DNA of 64,000 nucleotides, taken from the NCBI RefSeq assembly GCF_014712225.1, contig NZ_JACXBW010000009.1:62001-126000 (forward strand), read 5' to 3'. The translations under genes were made by a program, and so were the position numbers. This document shows, piece after piece, positions 38,023-47,700 of the stretch (position 1 is the stretch's first letter; every line of letters starts with the position of its first letter). The notes beneath the pieces are model-generated. The model had not been told where the DNA came from, ran no database searches, and saw nothing but the letters and a program-made list of their open reading frames with translations. The stretch comes from Pseudarthrobacter sulfonivorans (lineage in GTDB: Bacteria; Actinomycetota; Actinomycetes; Actinomycetales; Micrococcaceae).

Positions 38023-38720
38023 GCCTGGCTGCCCCCGGCGGCGCGGATCAGTACGGGACGGTGCCGGACGGCGGGCTTGCCGGCGGCGTGGTGCCGCGGC
38101 TCGTCCTCGCGACCCACAACAAGGGCAAGCTCCGGGAGCTCCGCGAACTCCTGCGCGGCCAGGTTCCAGGGCTCGACGTCGACACCCAGGTGGTGGACGC
38201 CGCGGCGGCAGGTGCGCCGGACGTCGTCGAAACGGGCGTGACCTTCGCCGAGAATTCGCTCCTGAAGGCCCGGGCGGTGGCGGAGGCCACCGGTCTGGTG
38301 GCCATTGCCGACGATTCGGGTTTGGCAGTGGACGTCCTGGGCGGGGCACCGGGAATCTTTTCCGCACGGTGGTCCGGCCGCCACGGTGACGATGCCGCCA
38401 ACCTCCGGCTCCTGCTGGACCAGCTCTCCGACGTGCCGGACGCGCACCGCGGCGCGGCGTTCGTCTGCGCCGCGGCGCTCGCTGTTCCTTCCGCGGGCGG
38501 CACCGGCCAGGAGGTCGTGGAGTACGGCCAGCTTGAAGGCACCCTGCTGCGCGAGCCCAGGGGCGCGGGTGGCTTCGGCTACGATCCCGTCCTTCAGCCC
38601 GTGGGCGAGGACCGGAGCTGCGCGGAGCTCCTGCCGGAGGAGAAGAACGCCATCAGCCACCGGGGCAAAGCCTTCCGGGCGCTCCTGCCGGCGATCGTCG
38701 ACGCTTTGGCGCGGCAGTAG
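38019..38720 (+). CDS. rdgB: Non-canonical purine NTP pyrophosphatase (Ham1/RdgB)
   Basis: RdgB hydrolyses dITP, XTP and related aberrant purine nucleotides. The core shows [18 protein letters not shown], the [11 protein letters not shown] stretch, [30 protein letters not shown] and ISHRGKAF. The start is uncertain: TTG at 38019 overlaps the rph stop, while GTG codons at 38061, 38088 and 38091 would remove the first 14-24 residues, which are not conserved. It is the last gene of the murI-rph cluster. Confidence 0.92.
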   Translation: MSLAAPGGADQYGTVPDGGLAGGVVPRLVLATHNKGKLRELRELLRGQVPGLDVDTQVVDAAAAGAPDVVETGVTFAENSLLKARAVAEATGLVAIADDSGLAVDVLGGAPGIFSARWSGRHGDDAANLRLLLDQLSDVPDAHRGAAFVCAAALAVPSAGGTGQEVVEYGQLEGTLLREPRGAGGFGYDPVLQPVGEDRSCAELLPEEKNAISHRGKAFRALLPAIVDALARQ

Positions 38721-38766
38721 CGTTAAGGCTGTACGCCGCGCTGGTGCCGGAAGCGCCAGCCGGGAA

Positions 38767-38807
38767 ATGACTGAGGGAGCCACACGGTGTGTGGCTCCCT
38801 CAGTCAT
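38767..38807. terminator. Bidirectional 19-bp hairpin terminator
   Basis: A perfect 19-bp inverted repeat with a GGT loop lies between convergent rdgB and the DedA gene. There is no T-tract, so it may be a U-independent terminator. Confidence 0.8.
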
Positions 38808-38831
38808 TGCAGGAGATGGTGCTGTGAGGCG

Positions 38832-39617
38832 TTAGTCCAGGTTGGTTTTGCGTTCCTCGCGGGGCTCGTGCTCTTCGATGAATTCGTCCACGGGGTCCGT
38901 GCCGAAGCGGGCTGCCTGCCGCTTCGCCGACATGCCCCGGAGTACTTCGATGCCGATCGGGAGCACGGAGATGAGCACGATGGAGATAAAGATGATGTCA
39001 ATGTTGTCGCCAACCCAGCTGAACTGGCCCAGCCACGCTCCCAGGAGCGTGACGCCGCCGCCCCACAGCACTGCACCGATGACGTTGTAGAGGAAGAATT
39101 TACGCTTGTCCATCTGGGCCACGCCCACGATGACAGGCACGAAGGTCCTGATGATGGGAACGAAACGGGCCAGGATCAGCGCCTTGCCGCCGTGCTTCTC
39201 AAAGAACGCGTGGGCGCTCTCCACGTTCTCGCGCTTGAAGAGCCTGGACTCGGGCTTGTTGAAGATTGCCGGGCCGGCCTTGGACCCAATGAGGTAGCCG
39301 GTCTGGTTGCCCAGAATCGCTGCCACGATGATCAGCCCGCACATGCCCCACAGGTTGAAGTTGATGGCGCCGGTGGACACCAGCAGGCCGGCAGTGAACA
39401 GCATTGAATCGCCGGGCAGGAAGAAGCCCACCAGCAGGCCGGTTTCGGCGAACACAATGGCGCAGACCAGCAGGACCACCCACGGTCCGAGCGGGGAGTC
39501 CCGAAGGAAGACATCGGGGTTCAGCCAGTCGGGCAGGAACGAAGCCAGCTGTGGCTGGATGGGTCCTGCACCGCCCAGCATGGGCACGGCAAAGTCGCTG
39601 ATCGCATGAAAGTTCAC
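38832..39617 (-). CDS. DedA family membrane protein
   Basis: The 261-aa protein has five to six hydrophobic segments and the DedA/SNARE-associated pattern: FFLPGDSMLFTAGLL, FEKHGGKALILARFVPIIRTFVPVIVG with the conserved Phe-x-Arg, and GAVLWGGGVTLLGAWLG. Members of this superfamily recycle undecaprenyl phosphate or flip lipids; which is true here is not shown. The GTG start has a TACCCT -10 six nt upstream and is divergent from the exonuclease gene. Confidence 0.9.
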   Translation of the reverse strand: MNFHAISDFAVPMLGGAGPIQPQLASFLPDWLNPDVFLRDSPLGPWVVLLVCAIVFAETGLLVGFFLPGDSMLFTAGLLVSTGAINFNLWGMCGLIIVAAILGNQTGYLIGSKAGPAIFNKPESRLFKRENVESAHAFFEKHGGKALILARFVPIIRTFVPVIVGVAQMDKRKFFLYNVIGAVLWGGGVTLLGAWLGQFSWVGDNIDIIFISIVLISVLPIGIEVLRGMSAKRQAARFGTDPVDEFIEEHEPREERKTNLD

Positions 39618-39623
39618 CTACTC

Positions 39624-39629
39624 AGGGTA
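39624..39629 (-). promoter_or_regulatory. -10 box of leaderless dedA promoter
   Basis: TACCCT on the minus strand stands 6 nt before the GTG at 39617. Confidence 0.5.
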
Positions 39630-39716
39630 CTTGACACACCCGCGCCGCCCGGCGCCGGACTGGTGATATCCGCGACAGGGCCGCCGTCGTGACACGGGAA
39701 CGGCTTCGTCCGGCGG

Positions 39717-39722
39717 TAAAGT
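39717..39722 (+). promoter_or_regulatory. -10 box of leaderless exonuclease promoter
   Basis: TAAAGT stands 7 nt before the GTG at 39730. Confidence 0.6.
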
Positions 39723-39729
39723 ATGGGCC

Positions 39730-40740
39730 GTGGGACTGGACTTTACGGCGATCGACTTCGAAACGGCCAACGGCTTCCGGGGTTCGCCGTGCGCGGTGGG
39801 CCTGACGAAGGTACGGGGCGGGCGTGTGGTGGAGGAAGCGTCCTGGCTGATGCGGCCACCGGCCAACCATGATCACTTTGAGTACCACAACGTCCGGATC
39901 CACGGCATCCGCTCCGAGGACGTTGCCGGCTTTCCCCGCTTCGGTGAGCTGTTCCCGGAGATTGGCGCCTTTATTGGCGGTGACATCCTGGCGGCCCACA
40001 ACGCCGCTTTTGACCTCGGCGTGATCCGCTCCGGCCTGGAGGTCTCAGGCCTGCCAGGCCCGGCCTACGAGTATGTCTGCACCGTGATGCTGTCCCGGCG
40101 CTGTTATTCCCTGGTTTCCAATTCACTGCCGTTCGCCGCTGAGGAAGCCGGTGTCCCGCTGGTCAATCACCACGACGCCGCGGAGGATGCCCGTGCGTGC
40201 GCCGGCATCCTGATCGACATCGCTGCCCGGAACAACGCCAACAGCATTGCCGAGCTTTACCTCTCACTGGGCCTGGAACTGCCCCGTCAGGACGCGTTCG
40301 ACCCGGCGTGTGACGACCTGTCCAAAGCCAGCCTCGCCGCACTGTCCGCTGCCGCGGGAAACAGTGCCGCCCTGGTGCGGCCGTTCCTCTCCGGCTGGCC
40401 GGAAGAGGGGGCCAACCCGCTCCCCAATGCCGACGCCGAGCCGTCCCACCCGCTGTACGGCCAGACGGTCGTCTTTACCGGGCAGCTCGCCATGGCCCGG
40501 CCGGAGGCCAAGGTGCGGTCGGCCGAGCTGGGCGCCCGGCCCGAAAGCCGCGTGACTGCGCGTACCACGGTGCTGGTGGTGGGCGACGGGTTTGTGGCCT
40601 CGGACCTGCGGTCCGGACGGCTGACGGGCAAGGCGAGGCGCGTGCTGGAGCTCCACGACCGTGGCCAACCCATTGAGGTTCTCTCCGAAGGTGAGTTCCT
40701 GCAGATGGTGGGCGGCTACGCCGGCGCGGCGGCCGTCTAG
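39730..40740 (+). CDS. DnaQ-like 3'-5' exonuclease with C-terminal BRCT domain
   Basis: The 336-aa protein has exonuclease motif I (TAIDFETANGFRG, DxE), motif II (LAAHNAAFDLGVI) and motif III (NHHDAAEDARACA, HxAxxD) in residues 1-165. A BRCT domain follows (about 238-330; YGQTVVFTGQLAMARPEA, TTVLVVGDGF). This architecture resembles the DNA polymerase III epsilon-like proteins of actinobacteria, but there is no clamp-binding motif I can identify. A role in DNA repair proofreading is inferred. Confidence 0.92.
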   Translation: MGLDFTAIDFETANGFRGSPCAVGLTKVRGGRVVEEASWLMRPPANHDHFEYHNVRIHGIRSEDVAGFPRFGELFPEIGAFIGGDILAAHNAAFDLGVIRSGLEVSGLPGPAYEYVCTVMLSRRCYSLVSNSLPFAAEEAGVPLVNHHDAAEDARACAGILIDIAARNNANSIAELYLSLGLELPRQDAFDPACDDLSKASLAALSAAAGNSAALVRPFLSGWPEEGANPLPNADAEPSHPLYGQTVVFTGQLAMARPEAKVRSAELGARPESRVTARTTVLVVGDGFVASDLRSGRLTGKARRVLELHDRGQPIEVLSEGEFLQMVGGYAGAAAV

Positions 40741-40796
40741 TTCAGCCGTCCGGTTCATGCGGCGCAACAAATCTTCCCCGCCGCGACGGCGGCTCC

Positions 40797-40802
40797 TAGC
40801 CT
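40797..40802 (+). promoter_or_regulatory. -10 box of leaderless DUF4395 promoter
   Basis: TAGCCT stands 6 nt before the ATG at 40809. Confidence 0.58.
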
Positions 40803-40808
40803 TGCAGG

Positions 40809-41327
40809 ATGAGCAAACCGACGCACGGCCCACGTAGCGGCATCAACTGGTCCGCCGTGTTTGCCTTTCCCAATCCCGTCAATGAGTACGCGGCCCGGAT
40901 CACCGCCGGCCTGGTGGTGCTCCTTGCGGCTGCCACCCTGCTGGCCGGTTCCGGTTGGGGGCTGGCGCTGATCGCAGCCGGCTTCTGGCTCCGGGTGCTC
41001 TTCGGACCACGGATTTCGCCCCTGGCCCTGTTGTCCGTGAAGGTCCTCGCGCCCCGGCTGGGCCGCGCCCGCCTGGTGCCCGGACCGCCGAAGCGTTTTG
41101 CGCAGGGCATGGGCACAGTGGTCTCCACCACGGCGCTGATCCTGTTTGCCTCCGGTGCCGCCCCTGCCGCCTGGATTGTGCTCGCCGTCCTCATCGCCGC
41201 GGCCTCGCTGGAAGCCTTCGCCGGGTTCTGCCTGGGCTGCGTGATCTTCGGCGTCCTGCAGCGCCGGGGCCTGATCCCGGAGGACATTTGCGAGGCCTGC
41301 AACAACGTGGCGCTCAGGCGGTCGTAA
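40809..41327 (+). CDS. DUF4395 membrane protein
   Basis: The 172-aa protein has four hydrophobic segments and the family features FPNPVNEYAARITAG near the N-terminus, FGPRISPLALLSVKV, PKRFAQGMG, and a cysteine-containing FAGFCLGCVIFG followed by EDICEACNN. Actinobacterial members often lie near thioredoxin or sulfurtransferase genes; none is adjacent here. Its last 14 bp overlap the end of the convergent ADP-ribosylglycohydrolase gene. Confidence 0.88.
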   Translation: MSKPTHGPRSGINWSAVFAFPNPVNEYAARITAGLVVLLAAATLLAGSGWGLALIAAGFWLRVLFGPRISPLALLSVKVLAPRLGRARLVPGPPKRFAQGMGTVVSTTALILFASGAAPAAWIVLAVLIAAASLEAFAGFCLGCVIFGVLQRRGLIPEDICEACNNVALRRS

Positions 41328-42393
41328 CACCCACCAGCAGATCGGCCATGCCGCGGATGACCTCCGGCGCTTCGAGTGCTTCGAGCCATTCCTTGGGCAG
41401 GCACTCCTCGCCGTAGAAGGCGCCCAGGATGTTGCCCGCGATGGAACCGGTGGAGTCGCTGTCGCCGCTGTGATTGACTGCCAGCGCGATGGCCGCCCGG
41501 AAATGGTCCCCGGGCGACGCCGCGGCGTCCACGCGGGGCGCAGTGGCCAGGACGGCGTAAAGTCCGACGGCGAACGCTTCCTCCGCGACCCAGCCCTCGC
41601 CGAGTTCCCGCACCAGTTCCTCCGGCGTGAGGATGCCCGATTCCGCCCGCCGGATTGCCGCTGCCAGGCGCTCCGGAAGCTCGGCCGCCACATCCTTCAG
41701 GCCGCGCGCCTGGTCCAGGACCGCCGCCGCTGCATCCAGCAGGCTGTCCCCGGCGACGAGGCGGTGAATGAGGAGGCTGAAGCTGCCGGCACTTTGCCGG
41801 GCGGAGGGATGCCCGTGGGTCAGGGCGGCGGCGTCGGCACTCAACTTATAGACGGCGTCGGACGCTATGTGCGGAATCAGGCCGAAGGGCGCCGAGCGCA
41901 TCACGGTACCGCAGCCTTTCGAGTCCGGGTTGACCGGCCTGAAAACCGTTCCCATTTCACCGCCGGCCAGCCCGCTGATGCAGGCGTTGCCGGGGGCGCG
42001 GCGGTGCCGGAGGACGTCGTTGCCGTCAATCCAGCGCTTCGGCTGCACCGGGGCCGACGACGGCACCGGCTCGCCCTGGGTGGCCAGCCAGCGCAGGTAC
42101 GCCAGCCACAGGCAGGCGTTGACATCGGCACCCACCCCGTCATTGGCCCATTCCAGCGCCTCGACCAGCCCGTCCACCGTGTACAGCGTCATCTGCGTGT
42201 CGTCCGAAAAGTGGCTGCCGCCGTCGAGCATTGCGAAGTCCGTCACGCCGGCGGCGCCGAAACGGCCGCGGATCGCCTCGATGGAATCAAACTCCACCGC
42301 ATAGCCCAGCGAGTCTCCCAGTGCACCGCCCAGCAGGCAGCCGTGGATGCGGGACTTCAGCGAGGGCGCACCGGCGCCGGGGTCAATGCTCAT
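41314..42393 (-). CDS. ADP-ribosylglycohydrolase family protein
   Basis: The 359-aa protein belongs to the ARH/DraG family, which removes ADP-ribose from modified macromolecules or related metabolites. Signature elements are CLLGGALGDSLG near the N-terminus, SHFSDDTQMTLYTVDGL (metal ligands), LTHGHPSARQSAG and ALAVNHSGDSDSTGSIAGN with the second metal site. The ATG at 42393 lies 7 nt from TAAATT, so a leaderless start is predicted; a TTG three codons upstream is less likely. Its substrate is unknown. Confidence 0.9.
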   Translation of the reverse strand: MSIDPGAGAPSLKSRIHGCLLGGALGDSLGYAVEFDSIEAIRGRFGAAGVTDFAMLDGGSHFSDDTQMTLYTVDGLVEALEWANDGVGADVNACLWLAYLRWLATQGEPVPSSAPVQPKRWIDGNDVLRHRRAPGNACISGLAGGEMGTVFRPVNPDSKGCGTVMRSAPFGLIPHIASDAVYKLSADAAALTHGHPSARQSAGSFSLLIHRLVAGDSLLDAAAAVLDQARGLKDVAAELPERLAAAIRRAESGILTPEELVRELGEGWVAEEAFAVGLYAVLATAPRVDAAASPGDHFRAAIALAVNHSGDSDSTGSIAGNILGAFYGEECLPKEWLEALEAPEVIRGMADLLVGVTTA

Positions 42394-42400
42394 ACCAGCC

Positions 42401-42406
42401 AATTTA
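42401..42406 (-). promoter_or_regulatory. -10 box of leaderless ADP-ribosylglycohydrolase promoter
   Basis: TAAATT on the minus strand stands 7 nt before the ATG at 42393. Confidence 0.55.
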
Positions 42407-42575
42407 CCGTGACGCGGAAGCGGAGCCCGCCCGCTGCCCCTGGTCCTTCAACTAAGCTCAGACTCAGCCAACGCCCAGAATTCCTTGGCACAATGCAGAG
42501 GCCGCCGCGGACCCTTCCCGCCGGCAGCGAGATTTTGCCGCGTAGCGACGCCCTCAACGATAAGGACTGCCCACC

Positions 42576-43532
42576 ATGACCACGCCTGTTCCCGTCCACC
42601 ATGATTCCGCCTCCGGGCTGCCGGCCGGCAACGGTGCCGGTGTCCGGCACGGGCTGGTGTCCAGGCTGTCCGCGGAAGCGTTCGGCAGCCTCTTTGTTGT
42701 GGTGGCAGGCCTGGGCGTGCCCCTGTTCTCCATTCCCCAGTCCAGCCCGCTGCCCGCCGCGCTCGCAGCCGGCCTGGCGGTGACTGCGGCCATGCTCGCC
42801 TTCGGCTACGTCTCCGGCGGTCACTTCAACCCGGCCGTGACGGTGGGCCACGCCGTCGCCGGGCGGATCCGCCTCGGTGACGCGGCAGCCTACATCGCCG
42901 CCCAGCTGGTGGGGGCGCTGCTGGGCGCGTTGGCGCTGTTCGGTATCCTCCGGACCCTGCCGGGCATCCAGGACAGCCGGACCGCGTTCGACACGGTGAC
43001 CGCCGGCTTCGGCGAGCACTCGATCATCCAGGCCCCGATGGCAGCCGTGCTCCTGCTCGAAGTGCTCGGTGCCGCCATCCTGGTCGCCGTTTTCCTGGGC
43101 ACCACTGCCCGCAACAACCTGAACAAGCCGGCCGCCGCCATTGCCGTGGGCCTGGCCTTCGCGGTGTTGCTGCAGCTCGGCCTGTCCGTGGGTAACGCCC
43201 CCTTCAACCCGGCCCGCGCCACCGCTTCGGCCGTATTCAGCTCCAGCTGGTCCCTTGAGCAGCTGTGGCTGTTCTGGGTTGCACCGGTTGTGGGAGCTGC
43301 TATTTCCGGGCTGGTCTTCCGTGGTTTCGCCGCTGGCGAGGCTCCTGCCGCCACGAAGGCTGACGATGCTGACGTTGACGGAACCGACGCCGCCGAGGGC
43401 CGGGACGATATTGACGCTTCCGACGCTGTGACCCCCGACGCCGTGACTCCCGGGACCCCTCGAACGGCTGCAGCAGAAGTGCCGGCCCGCCGCGATGAGG
43501 CCCAGGAATTCTTCGACGGAAAGCGCGGCTAG
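42576..43532 (+). CDS. Aquaporin / MIP family channel
   Basis: The 318-aa channel has six membrane helices and both half-helix motifs: SGGHFNPAV (N at about residue 85) and NAPFNPARA, giving the NPA pair. The last 65 or so residues form an acidic, Asp/Ala-rich soluble tail (repeated DAVTPDAVTPG). Whether it carries water or glycerol is not evident. An AAGGA site lies 10 nt before the ATG. Confidence 0.92.
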   Translation: MTTPVPVHHDSASGLPAGNGAGVRHGLVSRLSAEAFGSLFVVVAGLGVPLFSIPQSSPLPAALAAGLAVTAAMLAFGYVSGGHFNPAVTVGHAVAGRIRLGDAAAYIAAQLVGALLGALALFGILRTLPGIQDSRTAFDTVTAGFGEHSIIQAPMAAVLLLEVLGAAILVAVFLGTTARNNLNKPAAAIAVGLAFAVLLQLGLSVGNAPFNPARATASAVFSSSWSLEQLWLFWVAPVVGAAISGLVFRGFAAGEAPAATKADDADVDGTDAAEGRDDIDASDAVTPDAVTPGTPRTAAAEVPARRDEAQEFFDGKRG

Positions 43533-43601
43533 AAGCACAGGCGCGGACCCGGCCGGGGACGGCCTGCTGCGGCGGTTGCCTAAACTGTCGGTGGCAGCCG
43601 T

Positions 43602-43607
43602 TAGCGT
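43602..43607 (+). promoter_or_regulatory. -10 box of leaderless sbcDC promoter
   Basis: TAGCGT stands 6 nt before the ATG at 43614. Confidence 0.55.
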
Positions 43608-43613
43608 AGGAAT

Positions 43614-44792
43614 ATGCGGTTATTGCACACATCGGACTGGCATTTGGGCCGGTCCTTCCACGGCGTCGGAATGCTGGACGCCCAGCGGTCATTCGTTGAT
43701 CAGCTCGTCGGCGCCGTCTCCTCGCACGGGATTGACGTTGTCCTGATCGCCGGTGATGTCTACGACCGCGCCCTGCCGGGGGTTGACGTCGTGGGCCTCC
43801 TGGACGACGCCCTGGTCCGGCTGACCGGGGCCGGCGCCACGGTGGTGCTGACCAGCGGCAACCACGACTCCGCCATCCGGCTGGGCTTCGCCTCCCGCCT
43901 GCTCGAACGCGGCGGCGTGCACCTGCGGACCAGGCTGGCGGACCTGGACCAGCCCCTGGTCCTGCCCCTGGAGCCGGCCGGGGCGGCGCCGGGCGCCGTG
44001 CTGGCCATCTACGGAATTCCATGGCTGGAGCCGCGCCTCGTTGCGGAGCAACTGGGTGCGGAGCCGGCCAGCCACTTCGCGGTGACCCGCGCGGCCACTG
44101 ACCGGATCCGGGCTGACCTGGCCCGGCGCAGCGCAGAAGGAACGGTCCACTCAGTGGTCCTCGCCCACACGTTCGCCAGCGGCGGCATCAGCTCGGACAG
44201 TGAGCGGGACCTCAGCATCGGCGGAGTGGGCGCGGTCCCGCTGGACCTGTTCGACGACTTCAGCTACACGGCCCTGGGCCACCTGCACGGCCGGCAGACG
44301 CTGTCCCCCACGGTCAGGTATTCAGGCTCGCCCCTGGCCTACTCGTTCTCGGAGGCTAAACACGTCAAGGGAAGCTGGCTTGTTGACGTCGGTCCGGAGG
44401 GTGTCACCGGCGTCTCGGAACTTTCCTGGGAGGCGCCGCGGAAGCTGGCGGTGCTCCGCGGCGGCATTTCCGAACTGCTTGAGTCCGGCGACCATGCGTG
44501 GGCCGAGGACGCTTACTGCCAGATCACGCTGACCGATGCGCAGCGCCCCCAGCAGGCGATGGAGCGGCTGCGGGCGCGCTTTCCGGACACGCTGGTCCTG
44601 GGTTTTGATCCGCAGGGCGGCTCCGCCAAGGCGTCCCCAAGCTACAGCACCCGGCTTGCCGAGGCCCGGGACGACCTTGCGGTCTGCTGTGGCTTCCTGG
44701 ATCACGTGCGGGGCCGGGACGCGGACGACGCCGAGCGGCTGGCCCTCACAGCGGCCCTGGACAACGTGCGTCTCCGGGAGGCATCGCTGTGA
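43614..44792 (+). CDS. sbcD: Exonuclease SbcCD subunit D
   Basis: SbcD (Mre11 homologue) is the nuclease subunit that cuts hairpin DNA with SbcC. Phosphoesterase motifs are LHTSDWHLGRSF (D8, H10), IAGDVYDRALPG, TSGNHDSAIRLGF and LGHLHGRQTL. The 392-aa length is usual. The next gene overlaps it by 4 bp (GTGA), so both subunits are coupled. Confidence 0.96.
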   Translation: MRLLHTSDWHLGRSFHGVGMLDAQRSFVDQLVGAVSSHGIDVVLIAGDVYDRALPGVDVVGLLDDALVRLTGAGATVVLTSGNHDSAIRLGFASRLLERGGVHLRTRLADLDQPLVLPLEPAGAAPGAVLAIYGIPWLEPRLVAEQLGAEPASHFAVTRAATDRIRADLARRSAEGTVHSVVLAHTFASGGISSDSERDLSIGGVGAVPLDLFDDFSYTALGHLHGRQTLSPTVRYSGSPLAYSFSEAKHVKGSWLVDVGPEGVTGVSELSWEAPRKLAVLRGGISELLESGDHAWAEDAYCQITLTDAQRPQQAMERLRARFPDTLVLGFDPQGGSAKASPSYSTRLAEARDDLAVCCGFLDHVRGRDADDAERLALTAALDNVRLREASL

Positions 44793-47700
44793 GGATCCAC
44801 CGCCTGACCATCTCCGCGTTCGGACCTTTTGCCGGCACCGAAGAGATCGACTTAGACAGGCTCAGCGCCCACGGCCTCTTCCTGCTGAACGGGCCCACCG
44901 GCGCGGGCAAAACCAGCGTGCTGGATGCGGTCTGCTTCGCACTGTACGGATCCGTGCCGGGCGCCCGGCAGGACGGCAAACGGCTCCGCAGCGATCACGC
45001 CGAACCTGCGCTGGAGCCTTCGGTCACCTGCGAGTTTTCCGCCCAGGGGCGGCATTTTGAGGTCACCAGGTCTCCGGCGTGGGACAAGCCGAGCGCCCGC
45101 GGCAAGAACGGTTTCACCACACAACAGGCCAAAACGCTGCTCCGGGAGCGCATCGCCGGGGCATGGACGGACAGGTCCGGGCGCAACGACGAAGCCGGCG
45201 CCGAAATTACGGCGCTGCTGGGCATGGACCGGGAGCAGTTCACCAGGGTGGTCATGTTGCCCCAGGGCGACTTCGCCGCCTTCCTGAGGTCCAAGGCGAG
45301 TGATCGCCTCGAACTGCTGCAAAAGCTTTTCGGCACCCAGCGGTTCGAAGCGCTGGAGCAGGAATTGTCGGCGCAGGCGCAGGCCGCGCGGAATGATGTC
45401 GCGAAGCTGAACGGGGACCTTGAGTTGCTCGCGGCGCGCGCGGATGCCGAAGCGTCAGCTCTGGCTGATGACACGGCTGTTGAAGATCAAGCTCCAGCGG
45501 ACGCGGACGGGCCGGCCCCCGAGGAACCAGGCGCCCGGATCGGCTGGCTGCAGGAAGCGGTTGCCAGGCGTGCCACGGGATTATCCGCGGCAGCGGAGGC
45601 CGCGGCGTCAAGGAGTAAACTCGCGTCAGCCCGGCTCGAAAAGGAAGCGGCGCGGCGCGAACGTCAGCGCCGGCTCGCCGCGGCCGAGGCCCGGAAGGCT
45701 GCCGTTGAGGCGAACCTGCCCGGCCTCGAAAAAAAGGCCGCGACGCTCGAACGGCACCGCGGCGCCGAGGTGCTCGCCGGGCAACTGCAGGCTGTCCAGT
45801 CGGGGGAAACCCAGGTCCGGCACGCGGCAGGCGCCCTCGAAGCAGCCATCACACTGTTGCGGCTGGCGGCGGCCGAAGACCCCGAACTCGAACAGCTGGA
45901 CCTTTCCGCTTTGGATGACGGTGCTGTGGACGCCGCCGTCGGCCTTGACCTTGCGGGCGAGCTCAACCGGATCCGTTCCCTGTTGGCCGTGGTTGAGGCG
46001 CGGCTGCCGGACGAAGAGCGACTCCACTCACTGGCCGCCCGACGCGCGTTGCTCGGGACGCAGCAGCAGGAACTCAGCACAACCGATACTGAGCTGGGCG
46101 AGCTCCTCGGAAACCTGCGGGCGGAGCAGTCGGACCTGACGGCTGGACTGCAGCCAGTGGAAATGCTGGCCTCCGCCGCGGTAATGCGCGGGAAGGAAGC
46201 AGCAGCCGCGGAAGAACTCCTGGACGTTGTCCGGCGGTACAAAGCGGCAGTCAAGGCGCAGGCCCAGGCGGCGCAGCGCCACTCCGCGTCCCGGGAGTTC
46301 CAGCTGGAGACGAAGGCCCGCTGGCTGGACCTGCGCGAAGAAAGGCTTGCCAACGCTGCCGCCGAACTCGCAGCCCAACTGGCCGAGGGGGAGGCCTGCC
46401 CGGTCTGCGGCAGCGAAGACCATCCGGCCCCCGCAGAAGCGGCAGCGTCAGCCCTGGGGCTCAGCCAGGCTGAGGAGGCCGCGCAGCACGCCAACGAGAA
46501 TGCGGAGACCAAGCTGGCAGCGGACAGCACCGCGCTGGGCGACGCAAGCCAGTTGGTGGCCGTCCTTGCCGGCCAGGGCGGCGATACCCCGGAGGATGAG
46601 GCGGTTCAGGCAGTGGCGGCAGCCCGCCACGCCGCTGACCAGTCCCGGGACGCCGTGAAGGAGCTGGCAAAGCTCCGGCAACGGATCGACGCCGTGGATG
46701 CCCGGATTGCGGCCGCGGAGGCTGCCAGGCACGCCGGCGCCGCCGAGCTCGCCCAGGTCACCGCCGCGCGGGCAGAGGTGGCGGAGAATCTGGCCTCCCT
46801 GGACCAGGCCCTGTCCGGCCTGCGCGGTGGCCACCGCAGCCTGGCACGCAGGCTGCGGTCCCTGCAGGAAGCCGCAGCCACGCTTGAGAAAGCTGTGGAA
46901 GCCCGGGCCCAGCTGGAGAAGGCAAACGCCCGCGCCGAGGAGGCCCGCCTGGAGCTTGCGCGGGCGTTGCCGCAGGCCGGCTTCGGCACTGCCGAGGAAG
47001 CCAGGGGACAGTTGCTGGCAGGCGCAGAGGCAGCGGCCCTGCAGGCTGAGGTCCGTGCCGGCCACGACGAACAAGCGCGCATTGCCGAGCTTTTCGCGTC
47101 CGAGGAGCTGGTGCTGGCATTGAAGGAGGCGGCTACAGACCCGGCAGTGGACGAGGACTTGGTGGCTGAGCTCCAGGCCGCCGCCGCGGGGGCCAGCCGG
47201 GAGGCCCGCGACGCCGACCTGGCCGCCGGCATGGCTGCACGCTGCGTTGAGTCGCTGGCCGCAATCGGCAACGAGTACGGGCAGCTCGCCGGATCCGCCC
47301 AGGGGCCGAGGGAAAACGCCCGGCTGCTCACGGCGCTGGCCGACGTCGCCGCCGGGCGCGGCGACAACACGTACCGCATGAGCCTCAACAGCTACGTCCT
47401 CGCGGCACGGCTGGAACAGGTGGCGCTGGCGGCTTCAGAACGCCTCGTGGCCATGAGCGACGGCCGCTACCTGCTGCAGCATTCCGATGCCAAGGCCGCA
47501 CGCGGGGCCAAATCCGGGTTGGGCCTGGAAGTGGTGGACCAATGGACCGGGCACCGCCGCGACACCTCCACGCTGTCCGGCGGTGAATCCTTCATGGCGT
47601 CCCTCTCCCTTGCGCTCGGTTTGGCGGACGTTGTTCAGCAGGAATCCGGCGGCATCCAGATCGACACCCTCTTTGTGGATGAAGGCTTCGGCAGCCTGGA

